Notes under the pieces: generated by a model | What the model saw: the letters and a program-made list of their open reading frames with translations, nothing else | The model's database searches: none | What the model was told of the DNA's origin: nothing | Translations under genes and position numbers: made by a program | Shown here: positions 16,501 through 24,703 of the stretch, in pieces | How the letters are laid out: each line of letters begins with the position of its first letter | How positions within the stretch are numbered: the first letter of the stretch is position 1 | NCBI RefSeq assembly: GCF_041224425.1 | Contig: NZ_JBGFGL010000077.1 | Location: 1-64,000, forward strand | DNA: 64,000 nucleotides | Direction of reading: 5' to 3' | Origin: Psychroserpens sp041224425 | Lineage (GTDB): Bacteria > Bacteroidota > Bacteroidia > Flavobacteriales > Flavobacteriaceae

Positions 16501-17925
16501 ATGAATGCATCAGATTTTTACAAACTCTTAAAGAAAAAATTTCCATTTGAACCTACTCATAAACAGTTGGTTGTATTAGAACAACTATCGCAATTTGTAT
16601 TTGATGATGCACCAAATTCCATATACTTATTAAAAGGTTATGCCGGAACGGGTAAAACCAGTATCATTGGAACTTTAGTTTCAAATTTATGGGAAACAAA
16701 AAAAAGTGCTGTTTTAATGGCACCAACAGGAAGAGCTGCTAAAGTCATTTCAAATTATTCAAATAAGGAAGCTTTTACAATTCATAAAAAGATTTATTTC
16801 CCTAAAAAAGAAAAAGGAGGTGGTGTTAAGTTTGTGATGCAGCCCAATAAACATCGCAACACTATTTTTATTGTTGATGAAGCCTCCATGATTCCAGATG
16901 TTCCGGCAGATTCAAAATTATTTGAAAATGGTTCGCTTTTAGATGACCTTATGCAATATGTCTATTCTGGCCATAAGTGCAAGCTATTGCTCATTGGTGA
17001 TAAAGCACAGTTGCCTCCTGTGAAATCTGATATCAGTCCAGCTTTGGATGAAAATAAATTGGGTTTAAATTATAATAAATCTGTTAAAGGACTTGAGTTA
17101 GACGAGGTTGTTCGACAGGAATTGGATTCTGGAATATTGGAAAACGCAACAATGCTAAGGGAAGCTATTGAGAACCAAACTTATGAATCCTTTCAGTTTA
17201 ATTTAAAAACCTTTTCTGATATCATTCGACTTATTGACGGTCATGAGATTATGGATGCTATCAATGAAGCTTACAGTGAAAATGGTTATGAGGAAACAGC
17301 AATTATTGTTAGAAGTAATAAACGTGCCAATTTGTACAATCAAAATATTAGGACGCGTATTCTATTCAATGAGAACGAATTGACCGTTGGTGATTTCCTT
17401 ATGGTTGTCAAAAATAATTACTTTTGGATCAAGCCAACAACGGAAGCAGGATTTATTGCCAATGGTGATATCATAGAAGTGTTGGAGATTTTTGCGATCA
17501 AGGAACTTTATGGTTTTCGCTTTGCGGAAGTCAAGGTGAAGATGGTCGATTATCCTAGGATGCGACCATTTGAAACTGTTTTGCTTCTCGATACCATTGA
17601 AGCCGAATCTGCATCACTTTCATACGAAGAGGGAAACCGTTTGTATGAGGAAGTCCAGAAAGATTATGAGGACGAAACTTCAAACTATCGCAAATTCTTA
17701 AAGATTAAAGGGAATAAATATTTCAATGCCTTACAGGTTAAATTTTCCTATGCCATCACTTGCCATAAATCCCAAGGTGGTCAATGGAAAACCATTTTTG
17801 TAGAACAACCTTATTTGCCTAATGGAATCGATCGTGATTATTTAAGATGGCTTTACACAGCAGTGACAAGAGCTAAGGAAAAATTGTACCTTATTGGCTT
17901 TAAAGATGAATTTTTTGAAAATTAA
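16501..17925 (+). CDS. RecD-like ATP-dependent DNA helicase (SF1)
   Basis: 474 residues of superfamily 1B helicase. Motif I is LKGYAGTGKTSII, Ia is APTGRAAKVI, motif II is IFIVDEASMI, and motif III is LLIGDKAQLPPV. The C-terminal UvrD_C_2 region has FSYAITCHKSQGGQWKTIF and WLYTAVTRAKEKLYLIGF (motifs V/VI). It is shorter than RecD2 (about 700+ residues) and lacks the N-terminal extension, so I call it RecD-like rather than RecD. It is likely a 5'-3' DNA helicase in repair. The next gene starts 5 bp after its stop. Confidence 0.9.
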   Translation: MNASDFYKLLKKKFPFEPTHKQLVVLEQLSQFVFDDAPNSIYLLKGYAGTGKTSIIGTLVSNLWETKKSAVLMAPTGRAAKVISNYSNKEAFTIHKKIYFPKKEKGGGVKFVMQPNKHRNTIFIVDEASMIPDVPADSKLFENGSLLDDLMQYVYSGHKCKLLLIGDKAQLPPVKSDISPALDENKLGLNYNKSVKGLELDEVVRQELDSGILENATMLREAIENQTYESFQFNLKTFSDIIRLIDGHEIMDAINEAYSENGYEETAIIVRSNKRANLYNQNIRTRILFNENELTVGDFLMVVKNNYFWIKPTTEAGFIANGDIIEVLEIFAIKELYGFRFAEVKVKMVDYPRMRPFETVLLLDTIEAESASLSYEEGNRLYEEVQKDYEDETSNYRKFLKIKGNKYFNALQVKFSYAITCHKSQGGQWKTIFVEQPYLPNGIDRDYLRWLYTAVTRAKEKLYLIGFKDEFFEN

Positions 17926-17930
17926 TACCC

Positions 17931-18497
17931 ATGACAACAGAAACAATTATCAGTATTTTTTTAGGAATAGGTCTTTCGGCTTCGGTTGGTTTTAGGGTAT
18001 TTGTACCCTTATTCGCTTTGAGCTTGGCATCGTATTTCAATGTTTGGGAACTGAATGAATCTTGGGAATGGATTGGAAGTTTAACAGCAGTCATCACTCT
18101 TGGTGTGGCAACTATTGTTGAAATATTTGCTTATTACATTCCGTATGTTGATAATGCCTTGGATTCTATTGCGATTCCTTTGGCTGCCATTGCTGGAACA
18201 GCTGTGATGGTATCAACGGTTGCCGATTTAAGTCCGGTAATTACTTGGGCGTTGGCCATTATTGCTGGAGGAGGTACTGCAGCAGCAGTGGCAGGAAGTT
18301 CTGGAGCGACAAGATTAGCGTCTACAACAACAACTGGAGGTGTTGCCAATCCGGTTGTTTCAACTATTGAAACAGGAACCTCTGTGTTTATGTCTATCGT
18401 TTCTGTATTCATACCTGTTTTGGCATTTATATTGGTGATTTTGATTTTCTTTGTCATTTTTAGGGTTTATAAAAAGATTAGACCAAGTCAACCTTAG
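17931..18497 (+). CDS. DUF4126 family membrane protein
   Basis: 188 residues with about four to five hydrophobic segments. LGIGLSASVGFRVFVPLFAL at the start, AYYIPYVDNALD, and a central Gly/Ala-rich loop (AGGGTAAAVAGSSGATRLAS) match the DUF4126 family of small integral membrane proteins, whose function is not known. It starts 5 bp after the helicase stop, so the two are co-transcribed. This looks like a flavobacterial gene-order habit rather than a functional link. Confidence 0.85.
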   Translation: MTTETIISIFLGIGLSASVGFRVFVPLFALSLASYFNVWELNESWEWIGSLTAVITLGVATIVEIFAYYIPYVDNALDSIAIPLAAIAGTAVMVSTVADLSPVITWALAIIAGGGTAAAVAGSSGATRLASTTTTGGVANPVVSTIETGTSVFMSIVSVFIPVLAFILVILIFFVIFRVYKKIRPSQP

Positions 18498-18513
18498 TTT
18501 CGTTCAAAAGTTT

Positions 18514-18521
18514 TATTTTTG
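18514..18521 (+). promoter_or_regulatory. Putative -7 element for kdsB
   Basis: TATTTTTG, an exact TAnnTTTG match, about 23 bp before the kdsB ATG in a 46-bp gap. No TTG box at the expected distance. Confidence 0.4.
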
Positions 18522-18543
18522 AATTCATATTCTTGTTGTCTTC

Positions 18544-19272
18544 ATGAAAATAATTTCAATGATACCTGCACGTTACAGTGCCTCACGATTTCCTGGCAAA
18601 CTCATGCAGAATTTAGCTGGTAAATCGGTCATTCTTCGCACCTATGAAGCTACTGTTGCTACAGAATTGTTCGATGAAGTTTATGTAGTAACGGATAGCG
18701 ATATTATTTTCGATGAGATTGTTTCCAATGGTGGTAAAGCCATAATGAGTAAAAAAAACCATGAATCTGGAAGCGATAGAATTGCTGAGGCTGTAGCCGA
18801 TTTAGATGTGGATATTGTTGTCAATGTTCAAGGAGACGAGCCTTTTACCGAACGCGAAAGTTTAGCGAAAGTTTTAAATGCGTTTAAAGAAGATCATGAT
18901 AAAACTATCGATTTGGCTTCTCTTATGGTAGAAATTACAGATTGGGAAGAGATAAGTGATCCTAATACCGTAAAGGTTATTGTTGATCAAAATAATTTTG
19001 CGTTGTATTTTTCAAGAAGTCCGATTCCTTTTCCAAGAGATAAGAATGCTGGTGCACGTTATTTTAAGCATAAAGGAATTTATGCATTCAGGAAACAGGC
19101 TTTATTGGATTTTTACCATTTGCCAATGCAGTTTATTGAAGCTACCGAAAAAATTGAATGTATTCGGTACCTTGAATATGGAAAACGAATTAAAATGGTT
19201 GAAACAAATGTTCAAGGTGTTGAAATTGACACTCCTGAAGATTTAGAACGTGCCATTAAACTTTGGAAATAA
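18544..19272 (+). CDS. kdsB: 3-deoxy-manno-octulosonate cytidylyltransferase
   Basis: 242 residues, standard length. MIPARYSASRFPGKLM is the KdsB/CTP-binding signature, DIVVNVQGDEPF holds the metal/CTP site, and HKGIYAFRKQAL and EGVEIDTPEDL-like sequence (VQGVEIDTPEDLERA) mark the C-terminus. It couples CTP to Kdo for lipid A-core assembly. With kdnB two genes downstream, the enzyme may use 8-amino-Kdo as its substrate, as in Shewanella. That substrate is inferred from the neighbour, not visible in this sequence. The next gene begins right after the stop. Confidence 0.96.
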   Translation: MKIISMIPARYSASRFPGKLMQNLAGKSVILRTYEATVATELFDEVYVVTDSDIIFDEIVSNGGKAIMSKKNHESGSDRIAEAVADLDVDIVVNVQGDEPFTERESLAKVLNAFKEDHDKTIDLASLMVEITDWEEISDPNTVKVIVDQNNFALYFSRSPIPFPRDKNAGARYFKHKGIYAFRKQALLDFYHLPMQFIEATEKIECIRYLEYGKRIKMVETNVQGVEIDTPEDLERAIKLWK

Positions 19273-19977
19273 TTGAATAAAGACTATAAAAACATAAAAG
19301 TGATTGGTTTTGATGCCGACGACACCTTATGGGTTAATGAAACCTATTTTCGTGATGCAGAGTTAGAGTTTGCAAAACTGTTGTCTTCGTATGAAACCGT
19401 AAACAAAATAGACCAAGAACTGTTTAAAATGGAAATGAAAAATCTTCCACTTTACGGTTATGGTGTCAAAGGCTTTGTTCTCTCTATGGTTGAAATGGCT
19501 TTGGAATTATCAAATAACAATGTATCAAATGCAACAATCAATGCGATATTAAATATTGGTAAAGACATGCTTAATAAACCTGTTGAGTTACTAGATGGCG
19601 TTGAAGAAACCCTAAAAGCCTTATCACAAAACTATCGCTTGATTCTGGTCACCAAGGGCGATTTATTAGATCAGGAGCGCAAATTGGAAAAATCTGGTTT
19701 GATAGATTATTTCCATCATATTGAAGTCCTTAGTGACAAACAAGAAGCTAATTATTCTAAATTGTTGAATCACTTAGATATAATGCCTTCAGAATTTTTG
19801 ATGGTTGGAAATTCCTTGAAATCAGATATATTGCCTTTGGTTAATATAAAAGCAAAAGCAATCCATGTGCCGTTTCACACCACATGGTTGCATGAACAGG
19901 TACATGATGATGAAACCAAAGACAAGACCTATAAAACAGTAAACAGTTTACTTGATATTGTTCAAGTATTGAACTAA
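19273..19977 (+). CDS. HAD superfamily phosphatase, TTG start
   Basis: 234 residues of the haloacid dehalogenase fold. Motif I is GFDADDTLW (nucleophile Asp), motif II is LVTKGD, and the late motif is VGNSLKSDI. The alpha-helical cap between about residues 25 and 95 is of the YjjG/class I type. It is not the short KdsC type. The start is a TTG directly following the kdsB stop. No ATG lies between it and the catalytic motif, so the rare start codon is required. Its place between kdsB and kdnB suggests a sugar-phosphate substrate, but this is inference. Confidence 0.85.
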   Translation: MNKDYKNIKVIGFDADDTLWVNETYFRDAELEFAKLLSSYETVNKIDQELFKMEMKNLPLYGYGVKGFVLSMVEMALELSNNNVSNATINAILNIGKDMLNKPVELLDGVEETLKALSQNYRLILVTKGDLLDQERKLEKSGLIDYFHHIEVLSDKQEANYSKLLNHLDIMPSEFLMVGNSLKSDILPLVNIKAKAIHVPFHTTWLHEQVHDDETKDKTYKTVNSLLDIVQVLN

Positions 19978-20017
19978 TGATATTAAAAGCAGTGCTTTGT
20001 ATAAGATTAAAAAAAGA

Positions 20018-21100
20018 ATGAGCTATAAAAATCATCCAATGGTGTCTAGAGTAATATTTGGACGAGGTAGTTTTAATCAGTTAAGCGATATAGTTGCGCC
20101 TAAACGATTAAACATTAAGGCACCGTTTATTTATTTGGTTGATGATGTATTTAAAGGAAATTCTTGGTTGACGTCAAGAATTCCGATTTCATACAATGAT
20201 CAGATAATTTATATATCTGCAGATGAAGAACCGAAAACCTCTCAGGTTGACGAGTTGGTAGAACAAATCATTTTAGACCATAAAGATCGTCCATCTGGAA
20301 TCATTGGAATAGGAGGCGGCACCATTTTAGATTTGGCTAAAGCGGTATCGATACTTTTAACAAATGAAGGTGAAGCCAAAGATTATCAAGGATGGGATTT
20401 AGTCAAGACACCAGCAATATATCATGTTGGTGTTCCAACGATTTCTGGAACTGGCGCTGAAGTGTCTCGTACCACTGTGCTGACTGGACCAGACAAAAAA
20501 TTAGGAATCAATTCTGATTACACTCCTTTTGATCAGGTGATTTTAGACCCTGAACTCACTAAAGATGTGCCTAAAGATCAATGGTTTTATACAGGAATGG
20601 ATTGCTTTATTCATTGTATTGAATCTTTAGAGGGAACCTATCTTAACGCATTTAGCCAAAGCTATGGCGAAAAGGCTTTTGATTTATGTCTTGAGATCTT
20701 TCTGAATGGTAATTTAGAAGAAAAGGAATCCCAAGATAAACTTATGATGGCGTCTTGGCATGGTGGTATGAGTATAGCGTATTCACAGGTTGGTGTGGCT
20801 CACGCAATGAGCTACGGTTTATCATATTTGCTCGGAACCAAACATGGCATTGGCAATTGTATTGTTTTTGATCAACTTGAGGAATTTTATCCTGAAGGGG
20901 TCAAGCTCTTCAAGCAAATGAAAGAGAAGCATAGCATTGAACTGCCTCAAGGACTTTGTAAGGATTTGGGAGATGATGAATTCAACACTATGATTCGTGT
21001 GGCATTAAGTCTCGAACCTTTATGGGAAAATGCCGTTGGAAAGCAATGGAAACAAATCATTACAAAGGAGAAACTTAGAGCGCTTTACCAAAAAATGTAA
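20018..21100 (+). CDS. kdnB: Kdo 8-oxidase KdnB (iron-type alcohol dehydrogenase)
   Basis: 360 residues of the iron-containing alcohol dehydrogenase family. GIGGGTILDLAKAVS is the NAD(P)-binding loop. Metal ligands lie in DCFIHCIES and GVAHAMSYGLSYLLGTKHG. Stretches such as DYQGWDLVKTPAIYHVGVPT, SGTGAEVSRTTVLTGPDKKL and LWENAVGKQWK match my memory of Shewanella oneidensis KdnB, which oxidises C8 of Kdo before transamination by KdnA to 8-amino-Kdo. I chose the ATG at 20018; a TTG at 19997 is in frame but unneeded. No kdnA-type aminotransferase is adjacent. The location after kdsB supports the call. Confidence 0.85.
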   Translation: MSYKNHPMVSRVIFGRGSFNQLSDIVAPKRLNIKAPFIYLVDDVFKGNSWLTSRIPISYNDQIIYISADEEPKTSQVDELVEQIILDHKDRPSGIIGIGGGTILDLAKAVSILLTNEGEAKDYQGWDLVKTPAIYHVGVPTISGTGAEVSRTTVLTGPDKKLGINSDYTPFDQVILDPELTKDVPKDQWFYTGMDCFIHCIESLEGTYLNAFSQSYGEKAFDLCLEIFLNGNLEEKESQDKLMMASWHGGMSIAYSQVGVAHAMSYGLSYLLGTKHGIGNCIVFDQLEEFYPEGVKLFKQMKEKHSIELPQGLCKDLGDDEFNTMIRVALSLEPLWENAVGKQWKQIITKEKLRALYQKM

Positions 21101-21101
21101 T

Positions 21102-21650
21102 ATGCGATGGCTTGCTAAATTTATCTATTTTAAAGTTTTGGGTTGGAAGATTGTTGGCAATACCAATTTTTCAAAAGACTCCTTAAAAAAAGTAGTTATT
21201 ATAGCGATTCCACATACGAGCTGGCATGATTTTTATATCGGACTTCTACTTCGGAAAATCACAGGTGTTAAAACTAACTTTATAGCAAAAAAGGAACTTT
21301 TCAAGTGGCCGTTCGGTTGGTATTTTAGAGCTGTTGGTGGTGCTGCATTAGATAGGACTTCAGGGCAAAACAAGGTACAAGCCATTGCGAAACTGTTTGA
21401 AGACAAAGAAGAGTTTCGTCTAGCACTTGCTCCTGAAGGCACCAGAAAAAAAGTAACCGAATGGAAGACAGGTTTTTACTACATCGCTAAAGCAGCAAAT
21501 GTTCCAATCATCATGTTTACCTTAGACTTTAAAAACAAACAAAACAAAGTGTCTGAACCATTTTATCCAACAGACGATATGGAGGCTGATTTCAAATACA
21601 TGAAATCATTCTATAAAGGTGTTATTGGTAAGGTTCCAGAGTATTCTTAA
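21102..21650 (+). CDS. PlsC-like lysophospholipid/lipid acyltransferase
   Basis: 182 residues of the glycerol-3-phosphate acyltransferase fold. The catalytic HX4D motif is HTSWHD, the acyl-acceptor PEGTR motif is APEGTRKKV, and RAVGGAALDR resembles the family's FIxR block. A longer frame opens at 21030 but overlaps kdnB. The ATG at 21102, one base after the kdnB stop, gives the natural MRWLAKFIYF start. It may acylate a phospholipid or a lipid A/ornithine-lipid precursor; the substrate is not determinable. It ends the kdsB-kdnB run and is followed by a terminator. Confidence 0.87.
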   Translation: MRWLAKFIYFKVLGWKIVGNTNFSKDSLKKVVIIAIPHTSWHDFYIGLLLRKITGVKTNFIAKKELFKWPFGWYFRAVGGAALDRTSGQNKVQAIAKLFEDKEEFRLALAPEGTRKKVTEWKTGFYYIAKAANVPIIMFTLDFKNKQNKVSEPFYPTDDMEADFKYMKSFYKGVIGKVPEYS

Positions 21651-21786
21651 ACTTACAATTGCACTCCTAACGGTGTCTTTTTCAGACTATCTTGGCACGG
21701 ATTTTGAATATTTTATAACGACTAGGTACTGAAACATAAAGTAAACAGTATTGTCCCTAAAAAGAAACAGTATTTAGTTTGAAAAT

Positions 21787-21822
21787 AAAGCTATTTCGTT
21801 AACCTGAAATAGCTTTACTTTT
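21787..21822. terminator. Convergent terminator
   Basis: Perfect 11-bp arms AAAGCTATTTC (21787-21797) and GAAATAGCTTT (21806-21816), an eight-base loop, then a T-rich tract. The right-hand part overlaps the final codons of the leftward NTF2-like gene. Confidence 0.8.
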
Positions 21823-22278
21823 TTCTATGTAAGAATTCAACATTTTATTGGTTTGGGATTGTAGTTTATTTCTAAAATAGACGGTTTTACCCAAAACCCA
21901 ACCTTTTAAACCCAACGCTTGTTTTGACCATTTATGGAGATCAAAAGAATCAATGTGTGTAATGATTTTGCCATCCTTGAAAGTAAATTCAGCATTTATT
22001 TTATTATGTACTTTTCTCCCTGTCTTGCTAAACGTATAAAAGGCTTCCCATGATGCAGAACCTGAGTCGTCATTAGCATCAACGTTGTCAAAAACAACTT
22101 TGAAATCTTTGTCTTTTTGAGACTCACATAACATCAACCACATGTATTTCGCACGATCACCTTTTAATGTTCCGAAAGCTGGATCTTCAAAAATAATATC
22201 GTCGTGGTAACAACTTATCATGGTTTCTGCATCACATTTTTGAAATGCATTATAAAAAGTTTCAATAAGTTGTTTCAT
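21799..22278 (-). CDS. SnoaL/NTF2-like domain protein
   Basis: 159 residues. The first 115 form a cone-shaped NTF2-like domain: the helix start IETFYNAFQKCDAETM, then YHDDIIFEDPAFGTLKG and a beta-sheet ending FKDGKIITHIDSFDLHKW. This domain occurs in many unrelated enzymes and in proteins of unknown function. The C-terminal 40 residues are helical and basic. It lies 44 bp downstream of aroB on the same strand and is probably co-transcribed, with no evident functional link. Confidence 0.85.
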   Translation of the reverse strand: MKQLIETFYNAFQKCDAETMISCYHDDIIFEDPAFGTLKGDRAKYMWLMLCESQKDKDFKVVFDNVDANDDSGSASWEAFYTFSKTGRKVHNKINAEFTFKDGKIITHIDSFDLHKWSKQALGLKGWVLGKTVYFRNKLQSQTNKMLNSYIEKSKAISG

Positions 22279-22322
22279 ACCATTTTCGTTTTAGCTTAAA
22301 GTTACTCAATTCAAGTAATATT

Positions 22323-23399
22323 TTAAGCAATTGAACTCGAATAATATTCAAATGCTTTAATGATTAGATCATTTGGAACCGTACAGTTAATTTTTGGCTG
22401 ACCAATAGCTTCTAATAGCACAAAATTGATATTGCCATGTTCATTTTTTTTATCATATTTCAAAAGCTCAATAATAGGATCGTAATCGACTTTGGAAAAG
22501 CTCACTGGATCATAAATTGTAAGAATAGCATTCGTGATGCGTTTAAGGTCGTCTTTTGGAAAACCTAATAATTCTGAAGAAATATATGTTTCGAGAACCA
22601 TTCCAACAGCAATGGCTTCACCATGTAACAATTCAGATTTGGTTCCTAAAAAATAGGACTCAATGGCATGTCCTAAGGTATGTCCGTAATTGAGGTGTTT
22701 CCGAACATTATCTTCAGTTGGATCTTTGGTGACGATATTATTCTTTATCACTACGGAATCGTAAATCAATTCATCTAAATCATCAAGTGTAAGTTTGGAA
22801 AGATCGGTCAGTGTTTCGAAATAATGTCTGTCGTGAATCAAGCCGTGTTTTAACATCTCTGCAAGTCCAGACTTTAAGTGATTTTGCGGAAGTGTGTCTA
22901 AAAAAGAGGTGTCTATAAGGACTAAGTCCCCATTGTTGATAACACCAACTTGATTTTTAAGGTTTCCAAGATCGACGCCTGTTTTTCCTCCAACAGAAGC
23001 ATCTACCATAGACAATAATGAAGTTGGGATATTGACATACTTCATACCTCTTTTAAAAGTACTGGCAACAAATCCGCCCAAATCTGTTACAACACCACCT
23101 CCAAGATTGAGCATAAGGCTTTTTCTATCGGCATCCAATTCAGATAAAGCATTCCAAACACCAACACATGTAGAAATGGTTTTATGCTCTTCTCCAGCTT
23201 CAATCTCAATAATTTCAATAGGTAATTCAGTATGAAGGGAAGCCTGAAATTTTGCCAAGCAATGTTGATGTGTATTGCTATCGACCAGTATGAAAATTTT
23301 AGAAAATTTATGAGAGTCAATATAAGTGTTTAGAGTATTATAGCCTTTCGAATTAAAATGAATGTGATAGGATTTTGTTTCTATGGAGTTAAGCGCCAT
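22323..23399 (-). CDS. aroB: 3-dehydroquinate synthase
   Basis: 358 residues, full length. The NAD-binding loop GGGVVTDLGGFVASTFKRG, IPTSLLSMVDASVGGKTGVD and KNQVGV are the family signatures. Zinc ligands appear in GLAEMLKHGLIH, LNYGHTLGHAIE and ELLHGEAIAVGM. The enzyme converts DAHP to 3-dehydroquinate, the second step of the shikimate pathway. It is transcribed leftward, back to back with proline dehydrogenase across an 89-bp gap. Confidence 0.97.
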   Translation of the reverse strand: MALNSIETKSYHIHFNSKGYNTLNTYIDSHKFSKIFILVDSNTHQHCLAKFQASLHTELPIEIIEIEAGEEHKTISTCVGVWNALSELDADRKSLMLNLGGGVVTDLGGFVASTFKRGMKYVNIPTSLLSMVDASVGGKTGVDLGNLKNQVGVINNGDLVLIDTSFLDTLPQNHLKSGLAEMLKHGLIHDRHYFETLTDLSKLTLDDLDELIYDSVVIKNNIVTKDPTEDNVRKHLNYGHTLGHAIESYFLGTKSELLHGEAIAVGMVLETYISSELLGFPKDDLKRITNAILTIYDPVSFSKVDYDPIIELLKYDKKNEHGNINFVLLEAIGQPKINCTVPNDLIIKAFEYYSSSIA

Positions 23400-23463
23400 G
23401 CGTTTTGGTTTAAGAAAGTGGAAAATTAGCGGTTTTTTAGTAAAATAATAAGCACTGAATAAT

Positions 23464-23471
23464 TATTTTTG
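23464..23471 (+). promoter_or_regulatory. Putative -7 element for proline dehydrogenase
   Basis: TATTTTTG, an exact TAnnTTTG match, 17 bp before the ATG at 23489. It predicts a leader of only about 12 nt with no Shine-Dalgarno sequence. Confidence 0.45.
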
Positions 23472-23488
23472 TTTAATATTTTTTCTTG

Positions 23489-24661
23489 ATGAATACCAAA
23501 ACACTTTTTGACAATACTGAAGTGGCTTTTGCGCTTAAGAATGATGCGCAATTAGAGCGCGCTTATTTCTTGTTTAAAATGATTTCGCACCAACCTTTGG
23601 TTCGTATAGGAACTGCGGCGACGAACTTTGCGCTTAAAGCCAATTTACCTGTTGAAGGCTTGATTCGTTCAACGGTTTTTGATCACTTTTGTGGTGGTGT
23701 CAACGAAGAAGATTGTCTTCCGGTTATCGATAAGATGTTTACTAAAGGTGTGTCAACAGTGTTGGATTATTCTGTAGAAGGAAAAGCTGAAGAATCTACT
23801 TTTGATGAAGCGAGGGATAAAATTCTAAAAATCACAAGATTTGCTGATGAAAAGGAAGCGATGCCAATAGTGGTATTTAAGCCTACTGGTTTTGGTCGTT
23901 TTTACCTTTACCAGAAAAAAACTGAAGGAAAAGCATTTACTCCTGAAGAACAATCAGAATGGAATCGCATAGTCGAACGTTTCGATTCTGTTTGTGCATT
24001 TGCAAAAGAAAAAGATGTAGAGGTATTAATTGATGGTGAGGAAAGTTGGATGCAAGGTGCAGCAGATGATTTGTGTGAAGATATGATGCGTAAATACAAT
24101 ACCACAAAACCAATTGTATACAACACATTGCAAACCTATCGTTGGGATCGCTTTGATTATTTAAAGGAACTGCATCAACGAGCTAAAGAAAATGGTTTCA
24201 AAGTCGGAATTAAAATCGTACGTGGTGCCTATATGGAAAAAGAACGTCAGAGAGCTGATGATAAAGGGTATCCATCTCCAATATGTGATAATAAACAGGA
24301 AACTGATAAAAACTTTGATAGCTGTATGACCTACATGCTGAAGCATCTTAATGATATTTCGGTTTTTATAGGAACACACAATGAACAAAGCTGTTATTTG
24401 GCTATGGCATTAATGGAGGAACTTGGTATTGACAGAAAAGATAATAATGTTTGGTTCGGACAGCTCTATGGTATGAGTGACCACATAAGTTTTAATCTTG
24501 CAGAGCAAGGTTACAATGTAGCAAAATATGTGCCTTTTGGACCTGTTAAGGATGTGATGCCATATCTTATAAGAAGGGCAGAAGAGAACACTTCAGTTGC
24601 AGGGCAAACCAATAGAGAGCTTAATTTATTGAAACAGGAAAAAGCAAGAAGAAAACTTTAA
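23489..24661 (+). CDS. Proline dehydrogenase (monofunctional, FAD-dependent)
   Basis: 390 residues of the PRODH TIM-barrel family, of the short stand-alone type common in Bacteroidota and resembling eukaryotic enzymes. Conserved elements: STVFDHFCGG near the start, KIVRGAYMEKERQRA, GTHNEQSCYLAM, FGQLYGMSDHISF and the C-terminal PYLIRRAEENTSVAG that contacts substrate. It oxidises proline to pyrroline-5-carboxylate. The ATG at 23489 is preferred over an in-frame TTG one codon earlier. A convergent terminator follows. Confidence 0.95.
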   Translation: MNTKTLFDNTEVAFALKNDAQLERAYFLFKMISHQPLVRIGTAATNFALKANLPVEGLIRSTVFDHFCGGVNEEDCLPVIDKMFTKGVSTVLDYSVEGKAEESTFDEARDKILKITRFADEKEAMPIVVFKPTGFGRFYLYQKKTEGKAFTPEEQSEWNRIVERFDSVCAFAKEKDVEVLIDGEESWMQGAADDLCEDMMRKYNTTKPIVYNTLQTYRWDRFDYLKELHQRAKENGFKVGIKIVRGAYMEKERQRADDKGYPSPICDNKQETDKNFDSCMTYMLKHLNDISVFIGTHNEQSCYLAMALMEELGIDRKDNNVWFGQLYGMSDHISFNLAEQGYNVAKYVPFGPVKDVMPYLIRRAEENTSVAGQTNRELNLLKQEKARRKL

Positions 24662-24670
24662 GATATAAAA

Positions 24671-24700
24671 AAAGCCACAACTTAAATTATGGCTTTCTTT
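24671..24700. terminator. Convergent terminator
   Basis: AAAGCCA (24671-24677) pairs with TGGCTTT (24690-24696) across an AT-rich loop, flanked by an A run and a T run. It separates proline dehydrogenase from the leftward wzc end. Confidence 0.75.
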
Positions 24701-24703
24701 TAT

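Noticed and set aside
20018..21100. Second 3-dehydroquinate synthase
   Set aside because: The fold is related, but the glycine loop and the DYQGWDL/SGTGAEVSRTT stretches match KdnB-type iron alcohol dehydrogenase; a true aroB exists at 22323-23399.
24671..24700. Insertion-sequence end or mobile element near wzc
   Set aside because: The inverted repeat is short and T-flanked, fits a terminator, and no transposase lies nearby.
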